DNA of 64,000 bases, taken from Brachionus sp. 'Tiscar'. Its lineage: Eukaryota; Rotifera; Eurotatoria; Ploima; Brachionidae. The stretch is from assembly GCA_006352455.1 (NCBI GenBank), contig VANL01000009.1, positions 79,498 to 143,497 of the forward strand, in the 5' to 3' direction. Below are positions 47,074 through 57,059 of the stretch, one piece after another. Numbering within the stretch: the stretch's first letter is position 1; each line of letters opens with the position of its first letter. Position numbers and translations under genes: made by a program. The notes beneath the pieces are model-generated. The model did no database searches and had not been told where the DNA came from. It saw nothing but the letters and a program-made list of their open reading frames with translations.

Positions 47074-49775
47074 CTAAAGTTCAGCTTTTAAATTTGCATT
47101 ATTTTGATTACAGTTGCAATTATTGCCTACAGACTGTCTAACCAACTCCATGCCGTTTCTAATTTTTACGTTTGAAATCAATAGATCAGAGTATGCCTAT
47201 GGTCAAATGATAAAATTAAAATTTTTTTTTTTTTAAATAATTTTCATTACCATTAAAAATTTGACATGATAACAAAATATATGATTCGGCATGAGGTATT
47301 CTTTTGCATAGTTTTGGGCATTTTTAGCTATTTCATGAGCCTAAAAGCAAATTAATCATTTTTTAAAATTAATTTATAATAAAAATTCACAGATATTATT
47401 TTAAAAATAAACGCCTGAAAATTGAAACCAATTTTGACATAATCCAGTCATATTTATTTATGGTCAATATTAATGTCAAATTTTAATTTGTTTTTAATTA
47501 AAAGTTCATTACTTTTGCGTCATTTTTAAGAGCCCATTCTATCATTTCTTTTAAATTATCTAGATCTCGTTCAATTGGTATATAATGTACAAATGGTTTC
47601 AAGTCACTGTAAAAATGTTCGTAAAATTCAGACTGTTGCTTAAAAACAAGCGAGTTTCCAGATAATAAATACGGAAATCGATAAGCAGCAACTGTACCGT
47701 CAATGTTCAATTGATATTTGTACTTTTTAAAAATTTTAAATTTATTTAATTTTTTCTTAGAAAATAATTTACTTTAAAAAAATCAAAAAAAGCTGTTCTT
47801 TTGGTCAAATTTCCATATTTTTTCAAATTTTCTGGCTCTCGATAAAAGAATAAATTAGTCAATGCTGCATCAATTATATCTGGGTATTCTCTGCTCAAAT
47901 CAACAAGACGTAGTCTCTCTTGTCTAGAATCACGTCCTCTCCAAAAAGATTTATTTAATTTTGAATTCCATTCCGGTAATGAATGATCAAGAACAGCTAA
48001 AATATCCAGACTTTGTCTACCCATCATCTCAAGAGTTGATTCAGTAACGTCATAAGTTGGTAGAATCATGTCATTGGCTTTTTTAGATCCACACCAAGAC
48101 ACAATTGGAAGAAGTATACCTTGTTTTTTATCGTTTAGTGGCCAGTCTCCAAGGTTCATAAAAAATTCTATATCAGGCAATTTGACCTTTTGAAATTTTG
48201 TTTTTATATTGTTAAAAATTTATACTTAATTCATACTTTACGAGCCAAAGAAAGAAAAATATTATCCGCAAAAACATTAAATCCAACATATTCTCCATAG
48301 CATTTTCTATAGATCTAAAATTAATTTAAAATAAAAAAATTAAAAAATGTGAGAAAAAGCCATTGTATCCTACTTGATTGTTCTTAATTACATAATTGCA
48401 TAGACTTTGACTAAATCTTTGGTTGAATTTTTTTACAATAATATTTCTAAACTTGTCCATATCAATTTTTGTTTTCTTAAATGGAACTAAATCCTGACTA
48501 ATTCGAGAATATGTCTCATTACACTGCATATAATTGTACCAATTGGATATGTTTGATTCAATACATTCACAATTATCTTGTATAATGTCTCCTTTTATTT
48601 GAAATTGATAAAAATTGATTTGATAAAGCGCAAAAAAAGCATGAATACCTTTAAGATAATATGGCGACTGATCTAAATGATTACCACTCTTGTCTTTAAC
48701 AGCTATAATAATGTTTCGATAATTCTGGTAAATACGATAGCGAACAACAAATACCCCATCATGTCTGTCTAAAATTTCATATCTTATTCTTATTGACAAT
48801 TTTTGCGCATCATCATGATAAAACATTATTTTGAAGTAATTTTTAGAAATTGATGAACCACTTAATAAATTTAAATTATTATTCTTAATAAATTAAAATT
48901 AGTCTTTATAAAAAGTCCTGATTGTTTATTTGAATAAAATTATTCTATTTTAATGTACTTATTGACTTATTCAGCACCAAAAATTTATTTAGGGTCTACC
49001 TAGTACCCACAGTGAAAAAACTATTACCCACAGTTAAATCAATTTTCACAACAGAAATTCATTTAGCCCTCTCAAAAACTTTTTAACACAGAAAACAAAA
49101 ATTTTTTTACACAATTTTTAATTGTTTTTCACCACAAAAAACACAACTTTTTATCATATTTTTTTAAATAATTTCAATCGTTTTGAAAAAGACTCTCTCT
49201 TAAATGCTAGAGCTTGAAAAGCTGCTGAATCTATGGCCAGTTGGAAGAATTTTAAAAAAATCGGAAAATTAATATAAATAATATGTGATAATTAATATAA
49301 AATTGATCGTAAAAAAAAACATGTAAATGTAAGTTTTATGTGAAACTTGGATATTGTATTCATTTATTTTGGCTTTGGAAAAATTGTGAGAAAATGGTGA
49401 TTTTGTAAAGAGACCAAAGATAGATTGAGCGGGTAAATGATTTAGCCAAATTTAAACAGAAATTTTTAAATCTTTATGTCTTTTATTTAAAAAAAATAAA
49501 AATAATGTTAGATTTATCTTTTTTGTTTGATAGAAATCAAAATTTATAATCCTTAATTTAAAAACAGTGTGCCTTATATAAAATACTAAAAAATAGTAAA
49601 AAGAAAAAACAATTTACCTTTGATAACTGGAGTTCAATACTTCAATAAAAAAATATCTGACTGGCATTTGAAATTTTGGATTTAAACCAGGACCATAAAC
49701 TTTGAAATGAATACAAAAAATACCGTAAGAAAAATAGTTACTCCAGAAAAATAACCAAAATGTTATTACAAGCAT
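47074..49775 (-). CDS. POGLUT2/3: POGLUT2/3-like (KDELC) ER protein O-glucosyltransferase, 519 aa, seven exons
   Basis: POGLUT2 and POGLUT3 add O-linked glucose to EGF repeats of Notch and fibrillin inside the ER. Exons: 49775-49618, 48860-48374, 48314-48237, 48186-47773, 47722-47513, 47340-47251 and 47196-47074; phases agree and the sum is 520 codons. Exon 1 gives a hydrophobic signal peptide (LVITFWLFFWSNYFSYGIF) and the start of a filamin-type repeat (VYGPGLNPKF, PVRYFFIEVL). That repeat continues with YEILDRHDGVFVVRYRIY. The CAP10-type glycosyltransferase domain follows: LPDIEFFMNLGDWPL, SWCGSKKANDMILPTYD, FWRGRDSRQERLRL, NIDGTVAAYRFPYLLSG and EFYEHFYSDLKPFVHYIP. The C-terminus is KAEL, a variant ER-retrieval signal where the human proteins have KDEL-type ends. 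Length matches the human proteins (about 500). It is head-to-head with the DEAD-box gene. Confidence 0.95.
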
Positions 49776-49959
49776 TTTTCGTAATTGTTGAAAATTTGAG
49801 AAACTAAGATAACAAAAAACTATATGCTCTAAATAAAAAAAAATATTTCAAAATATTTTGCTTAAATTAGGCAAATTAAAAATTAAAAATTTTTCGGTTA
49901 TTTTTTTTTTTAGAATAAAACTTAAACTTTTTATAAAAAAAAAACCTAAGATAAGAGAA
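49776..49959. promoter_or_regulatory. 184-bp bidirectional promoter region
   Basis: This interval separates the start codons of the POGLUT2/3-like gene (minus) and the DEAD-box-like gene (plus). Both promoters and 5' UTRs must fit here unless there are upstream exons. It is AT-rich, and no TATA or initiator could be placed with confidence. Confidence 0.55.
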
Positions 49960-52900
49960 ATGTATGTAGAGCATGATGAGGTTAAAAAGCGAAAATGGGT
50001 TAACTAAGTTTATAAATAAATTTAATTAAAAATTTATCTTTTATTTTTAAGTTTGATACTGAAAAGTTTCTTGATGTTCATGAAGTGAAATTTACCGGTT
50101 TTCGATGTCCACGACCGCTTTTTAAATACGAACATGCAAATTTTCCGGGTAAAATAATTTTAATCTAATCAACCGTAATTTTGATTGCTAAATAATTTAA
50201 TAAAAAAAGAATATATAACGAACATATTTAAAAACGAAGACGGAACCTTTCCCAAGCCGACCGCCTTTCAGTGCTTATGTTGGCCAATTCTCTTAAGTGG
50301 ACGAGATTTGATTGCTGTCAGTAATTCTAGCTACGGAAAACATTTTGGAGTAATTAGTTAAGATTTAAAAAAAATATCTTAATTTTTTTCTAGTATGCTT
50401 TCCCGCTCATTGTTCACATCAAAAACCAACAGGCATATTTGGATAAAAAAGGTCCTTGTGCAATAATACTAACTCCTCATCAGCAGTCCAAAGATGACAT
50501 TCTTTCAATTCTAAAACCATACCTGGACTCGGCTCAGATTAAACCATTATGCGTATATGAAAATGATAGTAAAATAATTCAAGTTGAAAGTTTAAAAGAA
50601 TGTAAAAAAAAGTTTTAAAAATATTTGTTTCAAATAATATGTAATTATTTTTTTAAAGCTTATGATCTATTAATTGCTAACCCAACACGTCTACTTGAAA
50701 TTATAAACGAAAATCAGAATCTCATAAATTTATCTCATGTATCTTTTTTAATTGTTGATGAATACATACAATTTAGAAAGAGTCAAACAATGGATTTTGT
50801 TAAAGATATTGTTGAATATCTGAAAGTTTGAATTACATTTTAATGAAATCCTAAATTAGAATTTTCTATTAGACAGATAGGCAAACTGCGGTTTTTAGTC
50901 GACTAGTTCCTAGTGGTATACAAAGACAGGGTGATGAATTTGTAAAAAATTGTATATTTTTTGAAATGCATCATGATAAAGAGTCAGCCGAAGATGAAAT
51001 CAAACAAGTTGTTGAGCTTTGTGATAAGCATTTGAAAGCCAGTAGGCAAGTATTTTTTTATTCACAATTATTCTTGAATAAAATAAAAATTCTCAAATAT
51101 TTATTAAATGATAACATTTTATTTCTCACTTCATTAAAGTCACATTTTAAAAAGTAATCTATTATCCACTTGTATGGATGAAAATTGAGCTAAATTTTGG
51201 AAACAAAAACTATCTTCGACTTGGTTTTAAATATATAAATGCTTTAAATAATATTTAAATATATAAAAATATCAATCACAGAAAGACAAGTTCACTTTAA
51301 TTGGTATAAAGTTAAATATTAATTATAATGATTATTGTATTAAATTTTAAGTTCCCATTTTTTTTATAATTAAAATATTCGATAGAATAAAATTATTTAA
51401 TGAGAAGGAGTCTTTCTGTGATTGATATTTTTTAATCATTTAATAATGAGGCTACCTTGTTAGAAGTACCAAATAAACTCTTAATTAAAAGAGACCAGTG
51501 CTTTCTGCTTCGAAGCTCCTTCAGAAACAATTTAAAGTACAAAACACCCTTTGATTCGATAGTTAATTCAATTAAATGAACAAAGCTGAGAATTTTTTTC
51601 AATTTTTATCATACGATCATAAACACATCAAAATCTTAGTATATATTTAATTTAACAATGTATATACAATATAAATATTAATTTTTCTACTCTAATTTTA
51701 AATATATAATTAATACGTATTTTATTTTAATCATATTGCAATCATGTGGGCTGAAAAGAAAGCCATTCGGAACTACCCTGGAAAAACTTTTCCTAAATTA
51801 TTTTTAAATAGAAAAAAAAATTGTCAGAAGTTCCAAATAAATAAATTAATTGAAAGAGACAAAGTTAATTCAATTAAATTTTGAAAATTGAGAATTTTTT
51901 TCATTTGACTCAATACAATTGAAGAAAATTCACAAAAAAAAATATAAGAAAAAGATGTTTGAAAAAAATGAAGAGTTCAAATTATCATTTTTATTCGGAT
52001 TTTTTTAATGACATGTAGCACAATTCTGTAAAAAAAATTTTATCTGATTTTGGAACTATTGAGTTAGTTGACTTCATCTTCTCACTACTTCAGTAACTCA
52101 TATACAAAATACTTCCTCGAGACAGGAGTTGGTATTAATTGGCTCTTTATTAAATGCAATGAGCTAAAATTTAATAAAATGTAATAAAAAGAAAACTATT
52201 TGATTGAATTGTTCATATTTATCTAATTAAAAGATATAAAATTTAATTGAAATAATTTTTCTAATTATTTACTTATTTAGATTGGTTGATTTAGTTGATA
52301 AACTAACCGCAGATAAAGATTGTAAAATTTTGATTTACGCCAAAGATAAAGAGAAATGCTTAAATTTAAATTTTGAGCTTATAAGACAGCTAGACCTAGA
52401 GGTTTTAGACTTTCGCAAAGAAGAAAATCGTAATCGAAAAACTTTTAATTTTAAAATTTTTAAACTAGCTTTTTTAATTTAAGTGTTCGTTTCGACACCC
52501 AATGCTATAATGACAACATTCAAAAATATTGGATTAGAAATAAACATACCTGACTTGAATTACATAATAAATGTTGATTTTCCACCAAATTTACAGACTT
52601 ATATGGATAGATTACGCAAAGGTGTAGTTCATTATACGTTTTTTAGCCGCGAGGATGCTAAACACGCCGAACGGCTAGTTTATTGTTTAAAACAGGCTAG
52701 ACAAGAGTATGATCAAAATTTGACAACAATGTCTAAAGCTTGGTTAGAGTGTGGTCGAGATGTGCGATTCATGCCAATGAGTAAGTATCAATCGATTATT
52801 GTGATTTAAAATGTATAAATTTTTTGTTTTAAAGTACAAGAATTACAAAAAGGGCTTTCAAAACCATTACAGGAAATGATTCTAAGCAGTGGAGATGAAG

Positions 52901-53046
52901 ATCAAATTTCAGGTGCGTACAAAACTGATTTATATGGGTACGGATATGGAAGAGGCTCAATGAAAAGAACTGATAGCCAAGCAGATGATATTGATGATGA
53001 AGAAGAAGATGACGATGATGAACAAGATGATGATTTGGGAAATTGA
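49960..53046 (+). CDS. Degenerate DEAD-box (DDX5/17-like) protein, probable pseudo-helicase, 493 aa
   Basis: DEAD-box helicases use ATP to remodel RNA. This one keeps the layout but not the catalytic motifs. Exons: 49960-49998, 50052-50148, 50210-50349, 50394-50601, 50659-50825, 50873-51045, 52281-52429, 52484-52780 and 52835-53046; the phases fit and the sum is 494 codons. The N-terminus matches DDX5 (FRCPRPLFKYEHANFP; Q-motif PTAFQCLCWPILLSGRDLI). Walker A, AQTGSGKT in relatives, is SNSSYGKH. Motif Ia PTRELA is TPHQQSK. The PTRLLE motif is near-normal. The DEAD box is DEYI, SAT is SRL (QTAVFSRLVPSGIQ), the ATDVAARG motif is STPNAIMT, and HRIGRTGR is DRLRKGVV. The tail is acidic (DDIDDEEEDDDDEQDDD). 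The open, spliced frame argues against a simple pseudogene. Intron 6 has a GC-AG boundary. Confidence 0.85.
51265..51432. mobile_element. Intronic MITE-like inverted repeat (168 bp)
   Basis: AAAAATATCAATCACAGAAA-GAC at 51265-51287 is repeated exactly inverted at 51410-51432. The pair lies inside the 1235-bp intron 6 of the DEAD-box-like gene. There is no coding capacity. A target duplication could not be defined in the AT-rich flanks. Confidence 0.6.
51458..51905. repeat. Two imperfect direct repeats in the same intron
   Basis: A segment at about 51458-51610 (GAAGTACCAAATAAACTC...AAAGAGACC, then AGTTAATTCAATTAAAT and TGAGAATTTTTTTCAAT) recurs at about 51822-51905 (GAAGTTCCAAATAAAT...GAAAGAGACA, AGTTAATTCAATTAAAT, TGAGAATTTTTTTCATT). 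The two copies are diverged and differ in length, so this is an old duplication or two copies of one element. Confidence 0.55.
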
Positions 53047-53117
53047 ATTTTATTAAATAAATTGTAAATTTTATAAATTTTATTGTTTAAAATAAAAATG
53101 TTTAAAAAATAAATATT

Positions 53118-53681
53118 TTACATTTCTTCATCAGTATCTTCATTTTCAGGTAATAAAGGCGAATCAAGAGTTTCTCTTAACGAGGCTAATTGACTTATCA
53201 CAAGATTCAAGTGCATTTTTCCCAAATCAAAATCTTTTCTTGCCCCATAAATAGAGCCTTCATGTGGATGCCCGGTCGATGCCATTGTCAAATGGCCTAT
53301 TTCACTCAACAAATCGGTTTCTATTTTCTTTAAATGCTTCAAAAAATCTTCAAAAATTATTTTTGTCTGCTTTACTCTATTCGATTGTTGTTTATCTTTA
53401 GTTAATTCATCAAAAAATTGAATCAATATATTTGATATCTTGGATATATTTGAGTTTATTTCATCAAGTCTTTTTAGCTTGAATAGAGCTTCGTCTCTAT
53501 GAATTTGTTGAGGCATTGTTTGTTGTGGACCAAATTGAGGATGAGAAGGCGGTTGGTTAGGGTACTGATTATAGTATGCGCTTTCGTATTGCATTCCAGG
53601 TTGACCTTGGGAAGGCATCATATTTCGGTTGACTGGCATCTGTGCTCCTTGCATCATTTGAGGATTTCCTTGTTGATACAT
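53118..53681 (-). CDS. MED11: Mediator complex subunit 11 (MED11), 187 aa
   Basis: MED11 belongs to the Mediator head module and pairs with MED22 in RNA polymerase II transcription. It is a single exon here. The N-terminal ~60 residues are rich in Q, P, M, N and Y (MYQQGNPQMMQGAQMPVN) and are absent from the human protein, which is about 117 aa. The conserved part starts near residue 65: ALFKLKRLDEINSNISKISN, then a helix and LLSEIGHLTMASTGHPHEGS. The GHPHEGS-IYGARKD stretch matches the MED11 signature GQPHEGSSYSSRKD. The C-terminal helices end in an acidic PENEDTDEEM. It converges on the DEAD-box-like gene with 71 bp between stop codons. Confidence 0.88.
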   Translation of the reverse strand: MYQQGNPQMMQGAQMPVNRNMMPSQGQPGMQYESAYYNQYPNQPPSHPQFGPQQTMPQQIHRDEALFKLKRLDEINSNISKISNILIQFFDELTKDKQQSNRVKQTKIIFEDFLKHLKKIETDLLSEIGHLTMASTGHPHEGSIYGARKDFDLGKMHLNLVISQLASLRETLDSPLLPENEDTDEEM

Positions 53682-54419
53682 TATTTTAGCGATTAATATA
53701 AAAAACTAAATTTAAGTTTCATTTAATTTGTTTTTGCAATTATTAGCTTCAAAATTGTCTTTTAAAAAATTAATTATTTACAAAATATTATAATTAAATT
53801 GATAATTCCTAGGAGAAAGGTTTACTTTGTTTAAAATTTTCAAAGTGTTAACTTTAAAAAAATTCATAATTTTTTATTTTATATTTTTAAGGATATTTGC
53901 TACAATTTAAACATTATTGATTCATTAAAGAAGACTAAATTTTGATATTATTTTAATTTTAAATGATCTAATTGAACTAAAATTAGAAAACAACTTTATC
54001 ATTTTGAAAAAAAAAATTAAAATAAATTTGAAGATCTACGATCCTGAAAATTAATAACTTTGCAAATGTATCTTGATTTTTTGATTAAATTTACCCAGGC
54101 CTAATATATTTGTGTTTAGTTTAATTTTTAGTTCTATTAAAACTAAAAATTAAACAATAAAACCTAATTTCATTTATTTATCCATAAACGATAAAAAATT
54201 TTATTAATTTTATTGATTCAATCAAATTTTCCTCACATTAAATAATTTTTTTTTAATTTTTGATGCTTTTTTTTCATCTAGTGTCAACCAAGGTAAATAA
54301 ATAAATACTAATTTTTATTTATTAAGCTTAAAAATTTTAGAAACGAAAATTGGCTAAAATTTAATAAAGAAACGGGTAAAAATTCAACATCAAGTGTTCC
54401 TTTTTGAAGAAGAATCAAT
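53682..54419. other. AT-rich spacer upstream of MED11
   Basis: No gene seen. The MED11 promoter should be near the left end. The right end grades into the decayed LINE. Confidence 0.4.
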
Positions 54420-54691
54420 AAATTTAGAAAGAAAAAAACTTCTAAATCTGTCTCGACATAATTCAAAGATGGTTCCAAGTTTAACTCTGATTTTGAAAAA
54501 AGTAACCTATTTGGATCTATCTTAGAATCAACTTTTGTCCTAAATAATCATAAGAATAACTGTTTTGATAGTGAAGTCGCAGAAAGAATCTCTGAATTTC
54601 TAAACTCCGATAAGCAATCTAACTTTGACCACATATCTTTATCGGAGCTCAAAAGAGCCATCCAAAAGACTAACGAAAGATCGGGACCAGG

Positions 54692-55760
54692 TATGCTAAC
54701 GTTATCAATCGTTAAACAAAATTAACGATTCTTTTTTTTTTTGAAAAATTTTTTTATTTAACAACTGAACTAGTAAAAACAAAAAAAATAAAATGTTATT
54801 GTTGACAAATCTAAAACTGCTTTTTTCGTTAACGTTATTAACGTTTTTTTTTATTTCTTTTTTTGACCAATTATTAAAAAAAATAAATTTTATAAATAAT
54901 TTCCTGGAAAAATTCAAATTTTAAATATAATTAACACCGTTAACTACCGTTAAATAGCGTTAACGACAAATTAAATTGTCTTTAAAAAAATATTCTTGTT
55001 TGAATAAATTATTCTTAAATTAAAAGTTAAAATATATTTAAATTTTTTTATATTATTATTGCTATCTTATAAAAATTCTTTAAAACTATGATTGACAATA
55101 TTTTTGATATTGATAAATTTGTTTATAGTCTGGGATTTCAGGCAACTAATTTATTGTTTATTGTTGATTGTCAAGAATGTTTTTATTTTCAAACTTTGAT
55201 AAGTACTGAAAAACAATCAATAAAAATGTAAACTCTTGAAGAATCGCTAAAATATTGTTCAAATACTAAGGATTTCGCAGGATTTTGGTCAACTCATGGA
55301 ATTTTATTCTCTAAATTGTCAAAATTAGTGAGAAAATTTAATATCAAATGCGCAACTTCAGTATGCTATCTACAAAAATATTTAATTTATAATCTTATAG
55401 AATAATTAAAAAATTTTTCTTCAAAGGTTCCGTCTGAATCCGCCTTTAGCATTTCAGGCTATATTCAGAGACAGAATCGAATGCGGTTAAGCAGTTGGTC
55501 ATTACGTTATACAATGATTCTAAGAAAAAAAGAAAAATTTAAAAATTTAAATTTCGAATAAAACAATTACTAGATAAAATAAAATTAAAAAAATAATTAA
55601 CTATATTAAATAAAATTTAAACTGTTCGAAATTTCTGTTTTATAATTATGGTTTTTCAGGTATAAAATTTTACAAAATGATTTAATAATAAATTTTTTAG
55701 AAAAATTTATTGTTTTTCAAAATCGTTAAATTTTTCCGTTAAAAAAACAGAAGCATCTCT
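54692..55760 (+). mobile_element. hAT transposon remnant inserted in the LINE
   Basis: The insert splits the LINE reading frame at matching sequences GATCGGGACCAGG (54679-54691) and GATCGGCACCTGG (55761-55773), a candidate target duplication with two mismatches. Within it, a frame at about 55260-55360 reads DFAGFWSTHGILFSKLSKLV, RKFNIKCATS. After a spliceable GTATGC...AAAG interval (55361-55427) it continues VPSESAFSISGYIQRQNR...RLSSWSLRYTMILRK to a stop at 55561. That is the hAT C-terminal dimerisation domain. The rest of the transposase is missing. The TTAACG-rich ends may be sub-terminal repeats. Confidence 0.72.
55428..55561 (+). pseudogene. hAT transposase C-terminal (hATC) domain remnant
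   Basis: Encodes VPSESAFSISGYI, matching the hATC consensus VPSER-FS-AG, then RMRLSSWSLRYTMIL. The preceding exon-like piece ends ...CATS and joins in phase across a 67-bp AT-rich gap with GT and AG ends. No full-length transposase remains in the insert. Confidence 0.75.
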
Positions 55761-56650
55761 GATCGGCACCTGGTCTTGATAAAATCTCTTAAACTTAATG
55801 CTTAAGAAAGTACCTGATAAATTGTTAAATGATTTACTAACTTTATTTAACCAAAGTTTAACTCTCGGTTGAGTCCCTAAAAAATGGAAAACAGCCTGTA
55901 TTAGGATGATCCCAAAAAAAGAAACCTTCTCTAACGACCCTAACAATTACAGGCCTATAAGTATTACGAGCTGTCTTGGAAAAATTTTAGAAAGAATAGT
56001 CACCAATAGGCAAGAAAAGTTCTTAGAGGAGAATTCCATCATAATCAAGGAGCAGTTAGGTTTCCGTAGAAACAGAAGAACAGCTGATAAATTGTTCTTT
56101 TTAATTCAAAAAGTCAGTGAATGCTTTATGCCCAAAAAAAGTGTTTGTAGTGTATTCCTTGATATTTCCAAAGCTTTTGATCGTGTATGGCACGATGGAC
56201 TTATCTCTAAATTGGTAAAGTTAAATATTCCTAAATATATAATACAGTGGATCATCTCATTTCTTCATCTAAGGCAATTTCAAGTAAATCTGAATGGCCT
56301 CTTAAGTAAATTGTTTTATATCAAGGCTGGTGTTCCCCAAGGTTCAGTTATTTGCCCCCTACTCTACAGTATTTATATTAACGATATTCCGAAGAGGGAC
56401 AAATCTTACCACAGCTACACTTTGCTCTTTGCAGACGACCTTGTAACTTTCTTCATATACAACTGGTAACATTCAACCCTCAATAAATAGTTATCTGAAG
56501 GAATTAGAACCATGGCTAGTAAAATGGAAAATGAATGTTTCAGCGATCAAATCCTCGTACACAATTCTCTCTAAAAACAGAAAAAAACTTAACCTAAAAT
56601 TGAATATGTTTAATCATTATCTCCCGTGTACCAATACAATCAAATTCTTA

Positions 56651-57059
56651 ACTTTTATTTTTTTTCTAAAGCTCGACCAGAATTTACTTAAAAAATAATA
56701 ATAATTTACAAGTGTATTCATTCTGATAAAAAAATTTTTTGGTATTTTTAAGAAAATTTTAAGGCACTAAATTTTACAAATTTCAATTTTATTTTTATTT
56801 TTAATTTATTCCTAACACAATCTTGATTTCTAAAAAAAATGTCATTGAACTTCAAACAAATTAAAATTGATTTCTACGGCACATAAGAAAAAAAATTCGA
56901 AAACCGCGCATAAGACACGTTATAAAGCATAAAAAAATGTAAGCATTCTTAACCAAACTTTTTCACAGATTTAAAAAATTTTTATTTTAGACATGTGCGT
57001 TCCTTAATTTATTTTACTCATAAATAATTTTCTCAAATTTTTTTCAATATTTAACAAAA
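56651..57059. other. AT-rich spacer upstream of CEBPZ
   Basis: No gene recognised. Presumably holds the CEBPZ promoter. It follows the decayed end of the LINE. Confidence 0.4.

Larger units (their letters stand above)
54420..56650 (+). mobile_element. Decayed non-LTR retrotransposon, interrupted by a hAT element
   Basis: Two halves of one reverse transcriptase are separated by about 1.07 kb. The left half (54462-54691) reads SNLFGSILESTFVLNNHK, then AERISEFLNSD and LSELKRAIQKTNERSGPG. This is the segment before the polymerase fingers. The right half (55762-56469, with frameshifts before 55906) has APGLDKIS, WKTACIRMIPKKE, DPNNYRPISITSCLGKILER, EQLGFRRNRRTADKLFFLI, FLDISKAFDRVWHDGLISKL, GVPQGSVICPLLYSIYIND and the catalytic FADD. 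A frame-shifted continuation to about 56650 covers the thumb (INSYLKELEPWLVKWKMNVS). The frame is broken by stops and shifts, so it is inactive. The family is Jockey/CR1-like; the exact clade is unknown. Confidence 0.85.

Noticed and set aside
49000..49100. Direct repeats TACCCACAGT in POGLUT intron 1
   Set aside because: Only two short copies, 24 bp apart, without inverted ends or regular array; not a CRISPR or a satellite.
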